DNA of 57,908 nucleotides from positions 9,878,674 through 9,936,581 of the forward strand of contig SSBO01000001.1 in the NCBI GenBank assembly GCA_005281725.1, in the 5' to 3' direction. The stretch is from Wuchereria bancrofti (Eukaryota > Nematoda > Chromadorea > Rhabditida > Onchocercidae). The notes under the pieces were generated by a model. The model did no database searches, was not told the origin of the DNA, and saw nothing but the letters and a program-made list of their open reading frames with translations. The position numbers and the translations under genes are program-made. Shown here piece by piece: positions 1 through 12,790 of the stretch. Positions within the stretch are counted from its first letter, which is position 1, and each line of letters starts with the position of its first letter.

Positions 1-82
1 GAATGAATGAACGAATGAACGAATGAACGAATGAATGAATGAATGAATGAATGAATGAATGAATGAATGAATGAATGAATGA
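1..82. repeat. GAAT tetranucleotide microsatellite
   Basis: About twenty copies of a 4-bp unit (GAAT/TGAA), starting at the window edge, so the array may continue outside. The first copies carry GAAC variants and the later ones are pure, which suggests expansion at the inner end. Confidence 0.95.
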
Positions 83-1762
83 AATGTTGTTAAATATAAT
101 TTGTTAATTAAATTAATTAAAATAATGCAAATTAATAATTAACAATTTATTATGATATTTACTCATTAAGCTGTGATAATTAATATGCAGCAAACATTGC
201 TAAACATAATTTTATTTCATTTTACACAATTTGCTAATTATGAATTAATAGCAAAATGAAAAAAATATATTTGCGAATGTAATTGCAAACTAAAATATTT
301 GATGTGTCATTTGAAAAAAAAAAAAAACAAAACAAAGCAAAAAAAAAAAAACACAAATGTAATAAAATGTTAAAGAATATTTTTTTTAAATGCTAATTAA
401 GCTATTTCATCAAATCTTCATAATTAATGAAACATTGATACTAATCATCATCTAATTATAAACAAATTGACTTTTATTATTAAATTATTAACATTTTTTA
501 ACAAAATTATTAACATTTTTTTTTTTAGCTCTAAAGTAAAAATTTGCAATTTCATTAGCTGGGATAAATTTAAAAAATAAATCATTTTGCTAAATATTTG
601 CGTCATCCTAGAGTACATTTTCCAATTCTATTGCGGAAATTGTTTTGTTTGCAAAAAAAAAAATCCCGGCGCATTTGATACTTCGATCATTTGACATTGT
701 TATAACTCGTCTTAGTATTGTTATCAGTTAAAAAAAAAAAAAAAGAAATTGTACTGTCCATTCTCTCTCTAAACCTGCTTTCAGCTCAGCACTTTTCTCA
801 CTATTTTCATTTTCTTTTAAATTCTATCCCACGATCTGATTTGATGATTATTTCCAGTTCAATTTCAAATTCATTCTTGTTTACGTCACACTTCTTTCGT
901 TCATTCGCTACCGCCGAATCGAACTATCATTTAAAAAAAAAAAAAAAAAGAAGAAAAAAAGTATTTTCAACTCTATCATTTCCAAATACCATATTTGTTT
1001 TTCTCTTCTTTTTTTTTTCAACTTTTTATTATCATAATTTTCAAATATTCGCTTTTTCTTTTGTTTTTTTTCACCCAAGAACAGTACTAAAATATTTAAT
1101 TTAAAATTATAATCATTTTTTTTCTTTGTTTTCTTTCTCTTTCTCTCTCTTTCTTTCTTTTTTCTTGGCCATATGACATTATTAATGTATGCAAATGACA
1201 TTTAGCAAATAATTATAACATTAATGCAAAGGTAAACTCTTACTTGAACATACTAATTAGCTCTTAATGAGCTAACTAATGTCGTTGTCATTAATTGACA
1301 ATATGGTTTTAGAATATTGCAAGTATAACCTTTAAAGAAGTAATAAAAATGGTAATAAAAATTTGAACTCATTTCTATCAGTGAGAGAAAATGAAATTAA
1401 TTTTATCACCATTATTCTTTCTAGCATATTCTACACATGCATGTATTTCAAGTTTCAATAAATTTATTTGTTAAAATTTATAAACTATACGACTTAACAT
1501 TTTTTTTTTTTTGTTATCTTTTTCTTACAAATTTATTTGCAGAAAAAAAATTTTCTAACAAAAAACCTTCTGTCAACAATGTTGATAATAGTGCTGGACA
1601 ATCTTTAGTCTTTATGGAAAATAACTTCTTCTCTAAGCTAAAATTAAAAAAAATTAATAACATGTTTTGTGATGGATGTATGCATGAATAATTGTGATAG
1701 AGAGGTTAATTATTAAGGTTAATTATTAACTTTCAATAATCAGTAATATTTTTAGGTTATAT
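83..1762. other. Gene-free AT-rich stretch upstream of the GT92 gene
   Basis: This stretch is AT-rich with poly-A and poly-T runs (for example near 315-350, 728-744, 930-960 and 1500-1512). The open frames here are low-complexity Lys/Phe/Ser runs without splice-site support or family resemblance. I see no gene. The last bases (1748-1755) form a T-rich splice acceptor discussed with the downstream gene. Confidence 0.6.
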
Positions 1763-4700
1763 ATGGCATTAAAACATTTTTTTGCTATAATTTTTCTCAG
1801 TTGCCTTACAACAATGATTATATTCTCACTTACTCCAATTTATATTCTTTCAAATACAATTAAATTATGGAAAAATGAATCACAAATTATGCAGAAATTT
1901 TCATCACTTAAAATTTTCATTCCTACTACATTCACTACTACTCCTACTACTAGTACTGATATTATGCAAAAGTCTCCTAACTATAATGATAAGGTAAATG
2001 GTTTTTATATTTTCTTTTTTTGAGCTATAAAATTAAATTTTGATCATCTCCCAATCAATCGATCAATCAATTAATTAATCAAATCTTATCATTTTCTCTA
2101 AATTATTTGATTTATTTGAACGATTGTTTATGATCTTTTTTTTTTTTTCGATGCAGCAAAATATCTCTATGAATTCTAATAACTTTAAAAAATTTAACTC
2201 AATGAAGAAGAAAAAGAGGAAAAAAAGTGAAAATTCAAATTTCATCTATCATTGTAATTAGTGGTTAATTTCCAACAAAAAAAAAAAATTGATGCTTAAA
2301 AAATGAAAATTAGATTAGTAAGAAAAAGAATAAATAATTCAAAATGATTTATTATTTAAAAAAATTATTTTACAGACATATGTAATGGCTGCTTATATAA
2401 TCTCATCTACAAGGATAAGATTAACAACAATTCGCAAATGTAAAACAATGATTAGACTTCATTTTCATCTACAAATAAATGAATCAAATTTTTTAACTAT
2501 ACCATTAATTCATGAGCCAATTCTCAAATGTCCATGGTTTTATGCTATTAAGTTAGTTTTAACCTTTTAACCTTTTCATTAATTTATTTTTCATTTATTT
2601 TTATTTATTTAAAATTATTGCTTAAATTATTTTATAGTAATTTAGCATTGTTATTTAGATGTGATTTTGTTGGTTATTTTGCAATAACAGTGCATCACGA
2701 AGAATTGAATCAATTATTGATGAAAATGAAAAGTTATAAAAATTTACCTAAAGCATATATATCACGAATGGATAAGCCTGAATTAAAAATGCCAGTTGTA
2801 CTGCATGATGCACGCATCATGCAAAATCAACCACGCAAGCATTATCTTGCTGTTTGCTTGCAACCAATTTTTTTATTAGCTGATTGGACATTATTGGTAC
2901 AATTTTTTGAGGTAAATTAAAACATGTATTATTATTATTGTGAATAGTTTTAAAATTAATAAATGAATTATTCTAATTAGAAGAAAATTAGAAGTTAAAA
3001 TTTTTTTTTTTTAATTTATCAATTCACATCCTTCTTTTTTTTTTTTTGAACTAAATAAATTTATTGTTTGATTCTGATGAAATAAATTCGCTCTTTTCTT
3101 AGGTTATTTACAGATTTGGATTGCTCAAGGTGTCACCAAATTTTGCGTATATGTACAATCGATGACACCTGAAGTTGACGCATTGCTACGTGTTTATGAA
3201 CATTCAAAAGATGTTGAAATTGAGCTAATTAATTGGGCTCCATTACCAACAGATAATGTTAACACTCATCAAAGTGATCCAAATTTACGAATTTATAGGG
3301 CTGAGGTATTAATTTGTTAAATTTGAAAATTACAATTTGAAAAAATAATTATTGCAATGTTTTGATTTGTTTTTTTTTTTTTTTTTATTAGTAAACGTAT
3401 TATTTTCAGTAACTGACTGAGAGCTAAAAATTGATTTTTGATCTTTTATAATATTATTTTAGAAATTTTGAATTGCTTAAAATTATAACGAAAAGATTTG
3501 CTGCTATAACTGAACTGAACCGCCGCATAGATGTATCACTTTCAAAGAGTGCTATATCAATTATATTTTTTTTTTTTTTTGAAAATTAGATTATAAATTT
3601 GATAGAATATTTTTTACTCGACAAATAAACAATTCATTCATTTCTTTTTCAAATATATAAAATACTATTTAGTTGCTAAATACTAAATTAAATAAATAAG
3701 CATTAAATTTAAAATATTCCTTTCATCAAAAAACAAATTCTTACTTAGAACAGTCAAAAAAAAAAATGCTTCCTAATCAAATAAATATTGGTGTTTTTAA
3801 GTTATGCAAATTAAATTGGTTCAAATTTTAAATATGAGATTAAATTTTGCTACTTTTATGAAGTTATTATCAAATGTGAAACATTATTATAATACTATAA
3901 CATTTTTTTTCATTTCAAATCTAATTTCTCTATAATTTTTTTTTTTTTTTTTTGTTATTTTAAAGGTAGCCACTTCAATCAACGATTGTCTTTTACGAAT
4001 TCGTGGTCATGCAAAATATGTGATTTCATCGGATTTAGATGAAATTATGGTAAACTATGAAGAATCATCGTTACTTCAATTATTTGACAATTTACATGAA
4101 AAATTTAAAAAATCAGCAGCATTTATCATTCGCAGTAGTTTTGCGCTTTTTGAGGTAATAGTTTTGCGCTTTTTGAGGTTTCTTAGCGTTACTAATTTTT
4201 CATTACTTGAAAATTATTTTAAAAAAATTTTTGAAAATAATATAATCCTTTTCAAAAATATATTGTAAAGTTAATAGTTGATTTCGTTTTTATAACAGTA
4301 CTCTAAAATTAATGCATAACCATAAGGGAAAAATATAATTAAACAAGTTTTGTCAAATATATTTACATTGAGAGAAGTAAAATATGCACTTATCATTTTA
4401 TCACATTATCATATCAATCATTCAGTTTTGTTGGGAGATGCAAGAGATCATGGGAATGAGGTGAAATTGAAACAATTTCTAATTTTTTATAATTTTGAGA
4501 AAAATGATTGAAATATACAAAAATGAATTACATTGAAATGACACAAAATTAAAATGTCACAAAATTTGAAATAATTGAAAATATTCCATTGATATGTTTA
4601 TCTGATCGAAAACTCTTTTTTGTTTTTTTTTTTTAGAATCATTGGGCTAATATTTCCAAGCCAACAGATATTGATTTCAATGTTTTTACAAATATTTCAC

Positions 4701-7168
4701 TGGAAAACTACATTTGGCCAGCTGGTTTTCGAAGTAAAGTAAATTTTCATTTCAAAATTTTAGACATTTTTTTTATTTTTTATTTTGTTACTCAAAAATA
4801 ATAACAATCTTGATTTTGTGTCTATTTTAAATAAATAAACATAAGCTATTGGCAGAGATAATGATGAGAGATAATTAATATTTAGAAATTTGGTAAATTC
4901 CGGATGGAAAGATCACATTTTGCTATCCGTTTTTTTTTACTTAGTATTTTTTAGCTATTAATTGATAGAGTATCATTTCAGGTAGTCATGATTCCAGAGT
5001 ACATTTATAGTACACATGTACATCAGGTATTACAACCGGAACCTGGCAAAGTTGTAACAACTGTACCACCTGAAACTGCTCTTGTTTTTCATCTAAGGTT
5101 TATTAAATTTATAATTTTATAATAACCTTCAAATTCACAACAATTTAAATTTTTAAATTTAATAATTCCAGACTTAAACTTATAATAATCTTCAATTTTG
5201 CAAACAAATACTGCTACTTATCATTTAGATTGTAATTTTGCGATAAAAGCATGAACTCTTGATGATGTTTCAATATACTTATACTATCATAAATTATTAC
5301 TTGCTAAATATTCAAATTTCTTTTTTTAATTTTTTTTTTTTTTTTTGAGGCGAGGGATGAGAGATAAGTTATGGTCATCAAATACAACAGTGAAAACTAA
5401 TGCACTTGCTCGATTTATTGATCCATGTAATAAGTCATGGAAAAATCGATTGAAAATGATCAAGCAAATTCCTAAAGCTAAAATTTTGCATAGAAATAAA
5501 TGGCCTCAAAGAGGAAGCCAGGTTAACTCTGTTCTTTCTTTTTTTTTTTTTTAAAAAAAAATATTTATGAAATGGAAATTAACACAGAAAAAAGCTCTTC
5601 TATCTTGTATACATATAGTTACGATTCAAACCATTCAAGTAAAATCATTATTCACGTTTTTACGTACGTTTTCACGCACCAAAAATAATAACATACATCC
5701 AGTAATATTAAGAAGCAAATTTACAAGAATTTCAACTGATTTCATATTATGTGTCAAGTTTGACTTTTTTTTTAAATAATTAGATCACTATAGATCTTTT
5801 TTTTTATTTAGATCACTATAGATTTTTTTTTTTTTTAGATCACTATAAATAAGCTTTTCATTTTAAATATCTAAAACTGGTTATACTGTAATATTTTTAA
5901 GTTTTTTTCTTCTTAGAAGTTTTTTTTCCTTCTTAAAATCATTATTTATGTTTTTAAGTGAATAATGATTCTCTTTAAATTCTTTAAAAAATTTAGTTTT
6001 TAAAATTTCTTTAAATTTAGAAAAAATCTTTAAAATTTAGAGTCATCCCTTTTGACATTCATATAGAGCTGTAGAAATTTAAAAATTCATTAATTAAAAA
6101 TATTGTCCTCGATGTCAAATTGTTGGAAATAGCAATGACAGTATATTTGATTTAAACTTTTTTATCAATAGTACCATCAATTTAAAATTATCAGTAATAG
6201 TTACGAAAGATTAATAAAGTGTTATGTTCGAAAGTATATCGAATATTTATTTTCTCAATTACTTTTATCAAAAATCATAAGATTAAACAAAAAAAAAAAT
6301 CACAAATTTACCAAAGTCATAAGAGTAAGTGAAGTAAATTTTATTTAAAAAATGATTTCGATTCATATTATTATAACTTTATACTACTGAAAATATCGAT
6401 AAACATATTGCTAACAAGAATGTAATTGGATAATACTTTTTTGTTTTGCAATAAAAGTAATATATAAATGAAATATTTTAAAAAACAAAAACAAAACAAA
6501 ACAAAATAAAAATCAATAAACAGAAGATTTATTGTAATATTTAAATTAGTCAGCAAATAATCAAATGAATGCTACATTTTCCTGCTACTTTTAGTAATTT
6601 ATTTTCATTTTACCTTTAATTCTTAATTTTAGCTCCCTAATTTTTTAACCTTTAATTCTTAATTTTAGCTCCTTAATTTTTTAACCCTTAATTCTTAATT
6701 TTAGCTCCTTAGTTCTTAATTTTAGCTCCCTAATTTTTTAACCTTTAATTCTTAATTTTAGCTCCTTAGTTCTTAATTTTAGCTCCTTAATTTTTTAACC
6801 CTTAATTCTTAATTTTAGCTCCTTAGTTCTTAATTTTAGCTTCTTAATTTAATCCTCTTCATTTATCTCCTTCATTTTTTAACCCTTAATTCTTAATTTT
6901 AGCTCCTTAATTTAATCCTCTTCATTTATCCTCTTCATTTTTCAAACCTTAATTCTTAATTTTAGCTCCTTAATTCTTAATGTTAGCTCCTTAATTTAAT
7001 CCTCTTAACCCTTAATTTTAGGTAATGGAAGAATTAGAAGCATGTCGAGAGCAACTTCATTCTATTCGAAATGACACTTGTCATTCGCCATATCGTTGTA
7101 TGTCCAAAATTACCTCTGTTAAAACAAATGAATGGATCATTGCAGAACAAAGTTGGACTGTCTTATAA
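1763..7168 (+). CDS. Glycosyltransferase family 92 (DUF23) type II membrane protein
   Basis: Proposed exons: 1763-1993, 2376-2551, 2638-2911, 3114-3305, 3966-4154, 4637-4738, 4982-5097, 5350-5521 and 7022-7168, all phase-compatible and giving about 532 residues. The start ATG follows a TTTAG acceptor at 1751-1755, consistent with spliced-leader addition. Residues 4-29 form a hydrophobic signal anchor, as expected of a Golgi/ER glycosyltransferase. The catalytic region carries CPW near residue 130, the CVYVQS strand, a DLDE metal-binding motif (D314, D316) after YVISS, and the VPPETALVFHLR block typical of nematode GT92 proteins. Family knowledge: GT92 members (such as worm GALT-1) transfer galactose onto glycan cores; the substrate of this one is unknown. 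The acceptor at 5347-5349 is GAG rather than CAG, and the last intron holds a repeat of acceptor-like sequence. The family is secure; exons 1-2 are the least certain. Confidence 0.88.
4136..4179 (+). repeat. 23-bp tandem duplication of a 5' splice site
   Basis: Two identical 21-bp copies (4136-4156 and 4159-4179) containing TGCGCTTTTTGAG followed by GT. The first copy is the exon end and donor of GT92 exon 5. The second lies just inside the intron and supplies a decoy GAG/GT donor; using it would add 23 nt and shift the frame. Confidence 0.9.
5773..5846. repeat. Three copies of a poly-T plus TTAGATCACTATA unit in a GT92 intron
   Basis: The word TTAGATCACTATA occurs three times (about 5780, 5809 and 5837), each copy preceded by a T-run. 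No coding role is visible. Each unit ends its T-tract with TTAG, so it resembles a splice acceptor. Confidence 0.8.
6603..7021 (+). repeat. Degenerate tandem repeat of splice-acceptor-like units in the last GT92 intron
   Basis: Roughly eleven degenerate units of about 20-40 bp built from TTAATTTTAGCTCCTTAA and TTTTTTAACCCTTAA, running directly into the real acceptor AATTTTAG that ends at 7021. Every unit contains a TTTTAG (one TTAG) that could serve as a 3' splice site. Confidence 0.85.
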
Positions 7169-7809
7169 CATACATATATATAATGAGAATATATAAAAGA
7201 ATAGCAAAATTACGGGTATTTAATTTATGTATTTAATTATATATGTATTTATATATTTAATTATATGTATATATACATATAAGATTTTTTTATTGTGCTA
7301 CTACCTCTAACAGTTTGCTTAAAATTGGTTTTCATTTTTCTAATAGTATTATACATTCACACTTTTTTTTTTCTTTTTTTAAATTCCAGTTAGATGTGAT
7401 GATTTTACAAATTTTAATTGTTACTTTATGGTTTCTGACAATTTGTTGTTATTATAGCATATCATACCTGTAATTTAGAGAATGAAATGAAAATGATTCG
7501 TTTCTTTTTTCTTTTTTAGCAGAGTTACTTGTCTGTCATAGCTTTAAAAGTTAATTAAATTTCTTATTACCTGAAAATCAATTAGTATAATTATGTCCTC
7601 TGAATATTTTACATTCATCATTAAATCTTTCATGAACTAACTGTGATATGTTTCATTTGAAAGTTAAGAATTTAATCTTAATAGCCTTTATTGTTTGCAG
7701 ATATATTTCAAAAAAAAAAAAAAAAACCTCATCTTTCAATTCCTTATCAATCATTTATTTTTATTTGTTTATTGTTCTTTTACATTTGATGCTTGCATGC
7801 ATACATGTG

Positions 7810-7850
7810 ATTCTTATCATCTATTTTCATGTAAAATAGATGATAAGAAT
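7810..7850. repeat. Perfect 18-bp hairpin with 5-nt loop
   Basis: ATTCTTATCATCTATTTT (7810-7827) is followed by CATGT (7828-7832) and then by its exact reverse complement (7833-7850). The stem has no mismatches. Confidence 0.95.
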
Positions 7851-8337
7851 TGATTTGCTATTGCCCTTACAATCAATACAGTGTTATCATTATTATTATT
7901 ATTAGTTTGAGAAATGATCTTGTACAAATCTATTGCTAAAAATAATTTTAAATTTCATTTCTAAAAGTGTGAATAATTTTGATGATCTGAAGATACTCAA
8001 GATTTGACTATATTATTGATAGAATTATTCAGGAATTTCTCCTTTTCATGATCTACAAGATATCTGAACATTCCATAATATTCCAGTATAATTCATGTAT
8101 AATTTTATAAAAAGTTATTAATTAGAGTTCAAGTTAAACAGATAATATTTTGATCTGTGGAACTAAAAGCGATCCAATCAGTGACATTCTTTCTACCTAA
8201 ACAGGTGCACTAGATCATTTTCGAGAATATCACATATGGCTATAGCCGATATAAATAGTTATACAAATAGCAATTTATAGAGATTTCAAAAAAAAAAGTA
8301 ATCAATGATTTGAATGATTTTATGAAAATGAAAAATG

Positions 8338-8384
8338 AAATTCATGTGGATATAGAGCTGGGCGCTCTATATCCACATGAATTT
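8338..8384. repeat. Perfect 21-bp hairpin with 5-nt loop
   Basis: The arm 8338-8358 (AAATTCATGTGGATATAGAG then C) is exactly reverse-complementary to 8364-8384, with a 5-nt loop TGGGC at 8359-8363. The foldback is shorter than a usual microRNA precursor, and no transposon ends flank it. Confidence 0.95.
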
Positions 8385-9720
8385 ATGATATACTTATAAC
8401 CTAAATGATTCATTAAAAATTTTACTGATAAAGTTGCATTTGAAAAAGTTTCTTTATTATGTAATTTTCTAAATTCTTTTGCTCAAAAGTGATTTCTTGG
8501 AAATCGAAAAACTTAATGTATCAAAGGTATATTGGAGGATACAAATGGAAAAGTAATTTCCTCAAAGATGAAATAGTTAATTAATGCTTTCATTTCATTT
8601 CAAAACTGCAAAGTCTAATTTGTTCTTTCTAGGCATTAGCTACGGCTTACACACTTTGGTTAATAAGTTAAATTTACATAAAGTATAAAAATCAAAAAAT
8701 TAAAAATCATTTAGATCATATGAATTCAATAATGATATACTATGAACAATTTCACCTGTTTGTCTCATATACTTCCTCCACTTGAGATGATAAACTAAAA
8801 CTTTGCAGTTATAAGAACGAATTCAAATTAAGGCTAAAATTAACATTCTATTTAAATCTCGAGTTTCAATAGAAATGATTGCTATTGAATTTTCGATAAT
8901 ACAGAAAATAATGCGATATAATACAGTATTATATTATGTTTACATCTAGTAAAAGTATAATTTTAACATGATTTAATGTAATATATCAATATTATATGTC
9001 ATAATAATATCAGTGATATCATAATTATACAAAGATAAGAGCTGATAATATTGACATAGAAAAAGTATTGATATGTCACAGTGTGAAAAAAAAAATGAAA
9101 ATTGAGATTTGGAGACAGACATTTACAAACAAAATGAACCACATGGCGTTTGTTTTTTTTATTTTATTTTTATTTTTAATTTCTTTCCCATTTCTTTTTA
9201 AAATGAAATCAAATAAAACAATATATAAAAGTGCGGTTGGCACATTGTTTCTTAATTCATCAATTTGATGAAAAAAAAAACATAGCAATATTGAATAATG
9301 ACAACATAATCGATTTATTAGATTATAAGCAGTAAACAATAGTTTACTTTTTCATATCTTATCACATGTGATACCTTATCATTTGTCTCTTCTAAAGATT
9401 CTGTATTAATCTTATTCAGACTTTTTTATTTTATTATAGTCTAATTGAGTCATTTTCTCTGGAAGTAGTAATGTCAATTCATTTCTAAGGTTAATATTGT
9501 ATCATAATTTTTTGCCTAAAAGCAAAGTGATCTGAAATTTGCATATTTGTGATAGATTATTTATTAAAAATAGTGTTCACTCATAGAAGGAAACCTTTTT
9601 TACGCAATTATTCATTTGATGGTGGTTGTTTGTATGTAATTGATTTCATATTATCTAGAATGCTACTTATTATATGCTAGCCGATGTTTCAATCTTTCAT
9701 CTCAATTTTAAATAAAAATC

Positions 9721-9729
9721 AAATTTCAG
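9721..9729 (+). promoter_or_regulatory. Putative spliced-leader trans-splice acceptor
   Basis: AAATTTCAG with no matching upstream coding exon, 24 bases before the ATG at 9754. It is consistent with trans-splicing and supports that start. Confidence 0.5.
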
Positions 9730-9753
9730 ATTTTAAAGATTAATAGAAAAAGA

Positions 9754-12634
9754 ATGACTTTAACGACAATTACATCATTTATTTATGCTATATTCAACAT
9801 TTCCTACACACTTGCTATATTAATTGTATGCGTAAGAAAACGAAACGTTAAAACAGTAACTTTTGTAATATTATAATTCTTTTAATTCTATTTCAATTAG
9901 TAGCATGGCAGAATAACAGGAAGATTTACTTCAAATTTTTTACAATACCTTGATGAAAGTTTCGAAATCATAGCTACTTTTATATCCCATTTCACCAGTC
10001 GATTTCATTCTTGTTTTGAAGTAAACGATGAGTATTACAAAAAAATTTGATGTTAGTGAAAGATCTTCGAGAATGGAGTAAATTTTAAATATTATTTTTT
10101 CAAGAATTGAACAAAAAAAGGCCTTGCTAAACTGCAATTACTACTTATTCGTAAAAATAATGATTTTTTAGGTAAAAGATAACAGTGAACAAAATAAACT
10201 ACTACCACAGCAATCAAAAAAGTTAGACGTACGAAAACAACCTTTTGGGCCTGCTCCCTTACCAAAAGGTGCAATTAGTAAAGGAACTATTACCGCACTT
10301 GGCGCATCTAATAAACAAGCATTGCAACAAATTCCGATTACAGCTAATCAAATAAAGAATGATGTTAGTCAAAAAAAAAAAAAATTTATTGAAATGACTA
10401 AAATCTAGAAAAAATCATTTGGTAGATAATACAATCTGAGAACTTGTAGCAGTCGTAAAGATAGTCGAAGAGATCAGAGAATTTTAAAACTATTTCTTAT
10501 GATATCTTTCAGAGTAGCATCATATTTTGTATAAAATTCGATTAATAAAAGTTAAGTGCAACATTTGTGTATGAAATTAATTCATCGCTTCTAATATCCC
10601 AGAAAATATTTTTTATTACTATTTCTTCTTTTAAATGCCTTTTTAGCTTGAAATTTTAGAATAAATATTTCAAAAACAATGCCAATAACAATGGGATAAA
10701 AAATATGATATTTGTAGTGATATTAAGAATGAAAAAGCAAAAAAAAAAACGATGACAAGTTAAAGTTAGAAGTGTCGCTTACATATTTTCCATTTCGTAT
10801 TACCTAATTTCATTTTTGATGTTAATTTATTCATTAAAATCAAGAATTATTAAAATCATTACGTAGAATTAGGAAATTAAGCAAATACTAAAAAAGAAAA
10901 TTTTGGCAACTTTTGAATTGCAATAAAAGTAAGGTAGAAATGTATCAAAGTTACGTTGAAAGTTTTGATAAGGAATAAAATTTTCAAAAGTGTTTTCGTT
11001 TACGCTAATTCATCATATATTCAGAAGGATATACAACCGACACAATTAAGTAAAGAACAAACAGAAAATGCAAAAAATGGGAGGAAAAATCTGTTGCAAG
11101 TTCATTGTTTTTCTTTAATTTCAAAATTTTAATAATTTATTACAAATCTAAGAAAAATATTGAATAAGAAAAGAAATTCATTTAAAAAGAAACATATGAA
11201 CAATTTCAAATTTTTAGAGGATAAAAGATATAAAGGAGAAAAAAGATGGACAAGTTCAATATGAACAATATGTAAGTTTGTTATTATCATTCTTTCACAC
11301 AATTGATAAACTGATATTTTTTGTAGTTATAAAATGATTGAAAAATATGGGATGAATACTTTATGCAAACTTTTAAATATTTCATCTATTCACTTTATGG
11401 TATTGAAATTATGTAAACATCAATTTTAGGCATATCAATAGCAATCATAAGAGTATTTTTCACAGTATTAAATCAAATTAAATATAATTGTAATGCACTG
11501 AAAATAGAATATGTAAAAACCTTTTCCTACAATCAATAACAATTATGATGTACTATACAAATTACCTAAATGTGGGAATACTTTAATATTTATTTCTTTT
11601 CATTTAAAATCAAATCACATTTTAATGAAAATTTTAAAAAATCAAAAATAAATACAACGCTATCAATAATTGAAAAAAAAAAACTCTTAGAAATCAGTAA
11701 AACGGCGAAAAAAAGTAGCAAAAAAAGGGAAAAAATTGGAAATAGTACAAACACAAAGAAGTACTCAAATGAAAGAGCAATTAAAAGAAGAAGATCAGGT
11801 AAGCATTGTTCAAATATATCAGAAATGATAATATAAACTGAGATACAATCTTCTAAATAAATCATAAGCGTTGAAAGAAGCACGTATAATATTATCATAA
11901 TATTCACTTATCATAAAAATATTACTCATCCGGTCATCATACATTCCATTATAATTATTTTAATTTCACTAATTATCACAATTGTCATAATTAACATTAC
12001 TATTTCCATTATACTCACTATTTCATCACTAATCGTTAACGATTCATTTGCATAATCTATGAGTTATTTTATGTTTAAGTTTTTCTTTTAAGAAATCAAT
12101 ATTTCGATAATTCTAAGAAATCATTATTACTTCATTACTGTTATATCTATTCATGATAACTGATCCAGGTATCTCCCATACTATTATCAGTCCTTTTTAT
12201 CAGTAGAGTTGCCACTTTTTATAATCGATCATTTTAATTGCATATGTTTGCTCTCTAATTTTAACCATTGATTCGATATGTTATCATTGTCTTCCTCATC
12301 ATCAGATTCCCGACAAAACCGCCACTTGTTATTTTCCTCAATGAATTTTCGATCTCTGCATTAAGACAATTACAAAATTACTATTCTTAACTCTTCAGTT
12401 CCTAATTTTTTTTTTTCAATTCAATATCGCAGATTAATTTTATAAATTAATTCCGCATTAGCAGTTCTTGAGATTATTATAACTATCATCGTTTCATTGC
12501 TTCAATAAAAATAGTTTAATCATTTCTAGATGAAAAATGAGGAGCAAGAAGAGGAAGAAGAGGAAAATGATGATACAATGAAAGGGATTGCTTCGTTACA
12601 GCAAGATTTGAATATTGTTTCAGCTGAAGAATAA
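9754..12634 (+). CDS. Unrecognised small single-pass membrane protein with a charged tail
   Basis: Proposed exons: 9754-9831, 10172-10363, 11025-11099, 11218-11271, 11691-11798 and 12530-12634, all joining in phase 0 and giving about 203 residues. Residues 5-26 (ITSFIYAIFNISYTLAILIV) are hydrophobic and look like a signal anchor. After this comes a Gln/Lys-rich stretch with PFGPAPLPKGAISKGTITAL, a Lys-rich segment with RRKKVAKKGKK around residues 139-149, and an acidic run of Glu near the C-terminus before DDTMKGIASL. I recognise no domain or catalytic motif. The ATG follows a TTTCAG acceptor, and the gene is the first of three closely spaced plus-strand genes leading to mys-1. The 3' UTR starts with a 28-bp tandem repeat that includes AATAAA at 12688. 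The exon chain is convincing because every junction keeps frame with good splice sites, but the first exon is the weakest link. The function is unknown. Confidence 0.6.
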
Positions 12635-12698
12635 CTTCCATCAATGAATCATTCATTCATTTCTTGTCATTTAGATCAGTTATCGATAATAAACAAAT

Positions 12699-12790
12699 GT
12701 TAACCCTTCGAGAATGATAAACAACGTTAACCCTTCGAGAATGATAAACAAATGTTAACCCTTCGAGAATGATAAACAATGGTTAACCCC
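12699..12790 (+). repeat. 27/28-bp tandem repeat in a 3' UTR
   Basis: Three full units and a partial one of GTTAACCCTTCGAGAATGAT plus AAACAAAT, placed 65 bases after the stop codon at 12634. It lies between two same-strand genes, in the region where polyadenylation and trans-splicing signals would act. Confidence 0.9.

Larger units (their letters stand above)
7169..9753. other. Gene-free stretch with two perfect hairpins
   Basis: This is the intergenic region between the GT92 gene and the next gene. The open frames are short and low-complexity (for example a poly-K/F frame near 9068-9339), and I could not build a spliced gene. It holds two perfect inverted repeats, listed separately. The 3' end of the GT92 transcript presumably lies in its first few hundred bases. 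Confidence 0.55.

Noticed and set aside
718..1201. Overlapping ORFs on both strands near the window start
   Set aside because: Poly-A/poly-T runs translate into Lys/Phe stretches; there is no gene-like signal.
2157..2226. Possible small extra exon (poly-Lys) in the GT92 gene
   Set aside because: It has an acceptor, but its only donors leave phase 1, which is incompatible with the following exon starting in phase 0. Skipping it keeps the frame.
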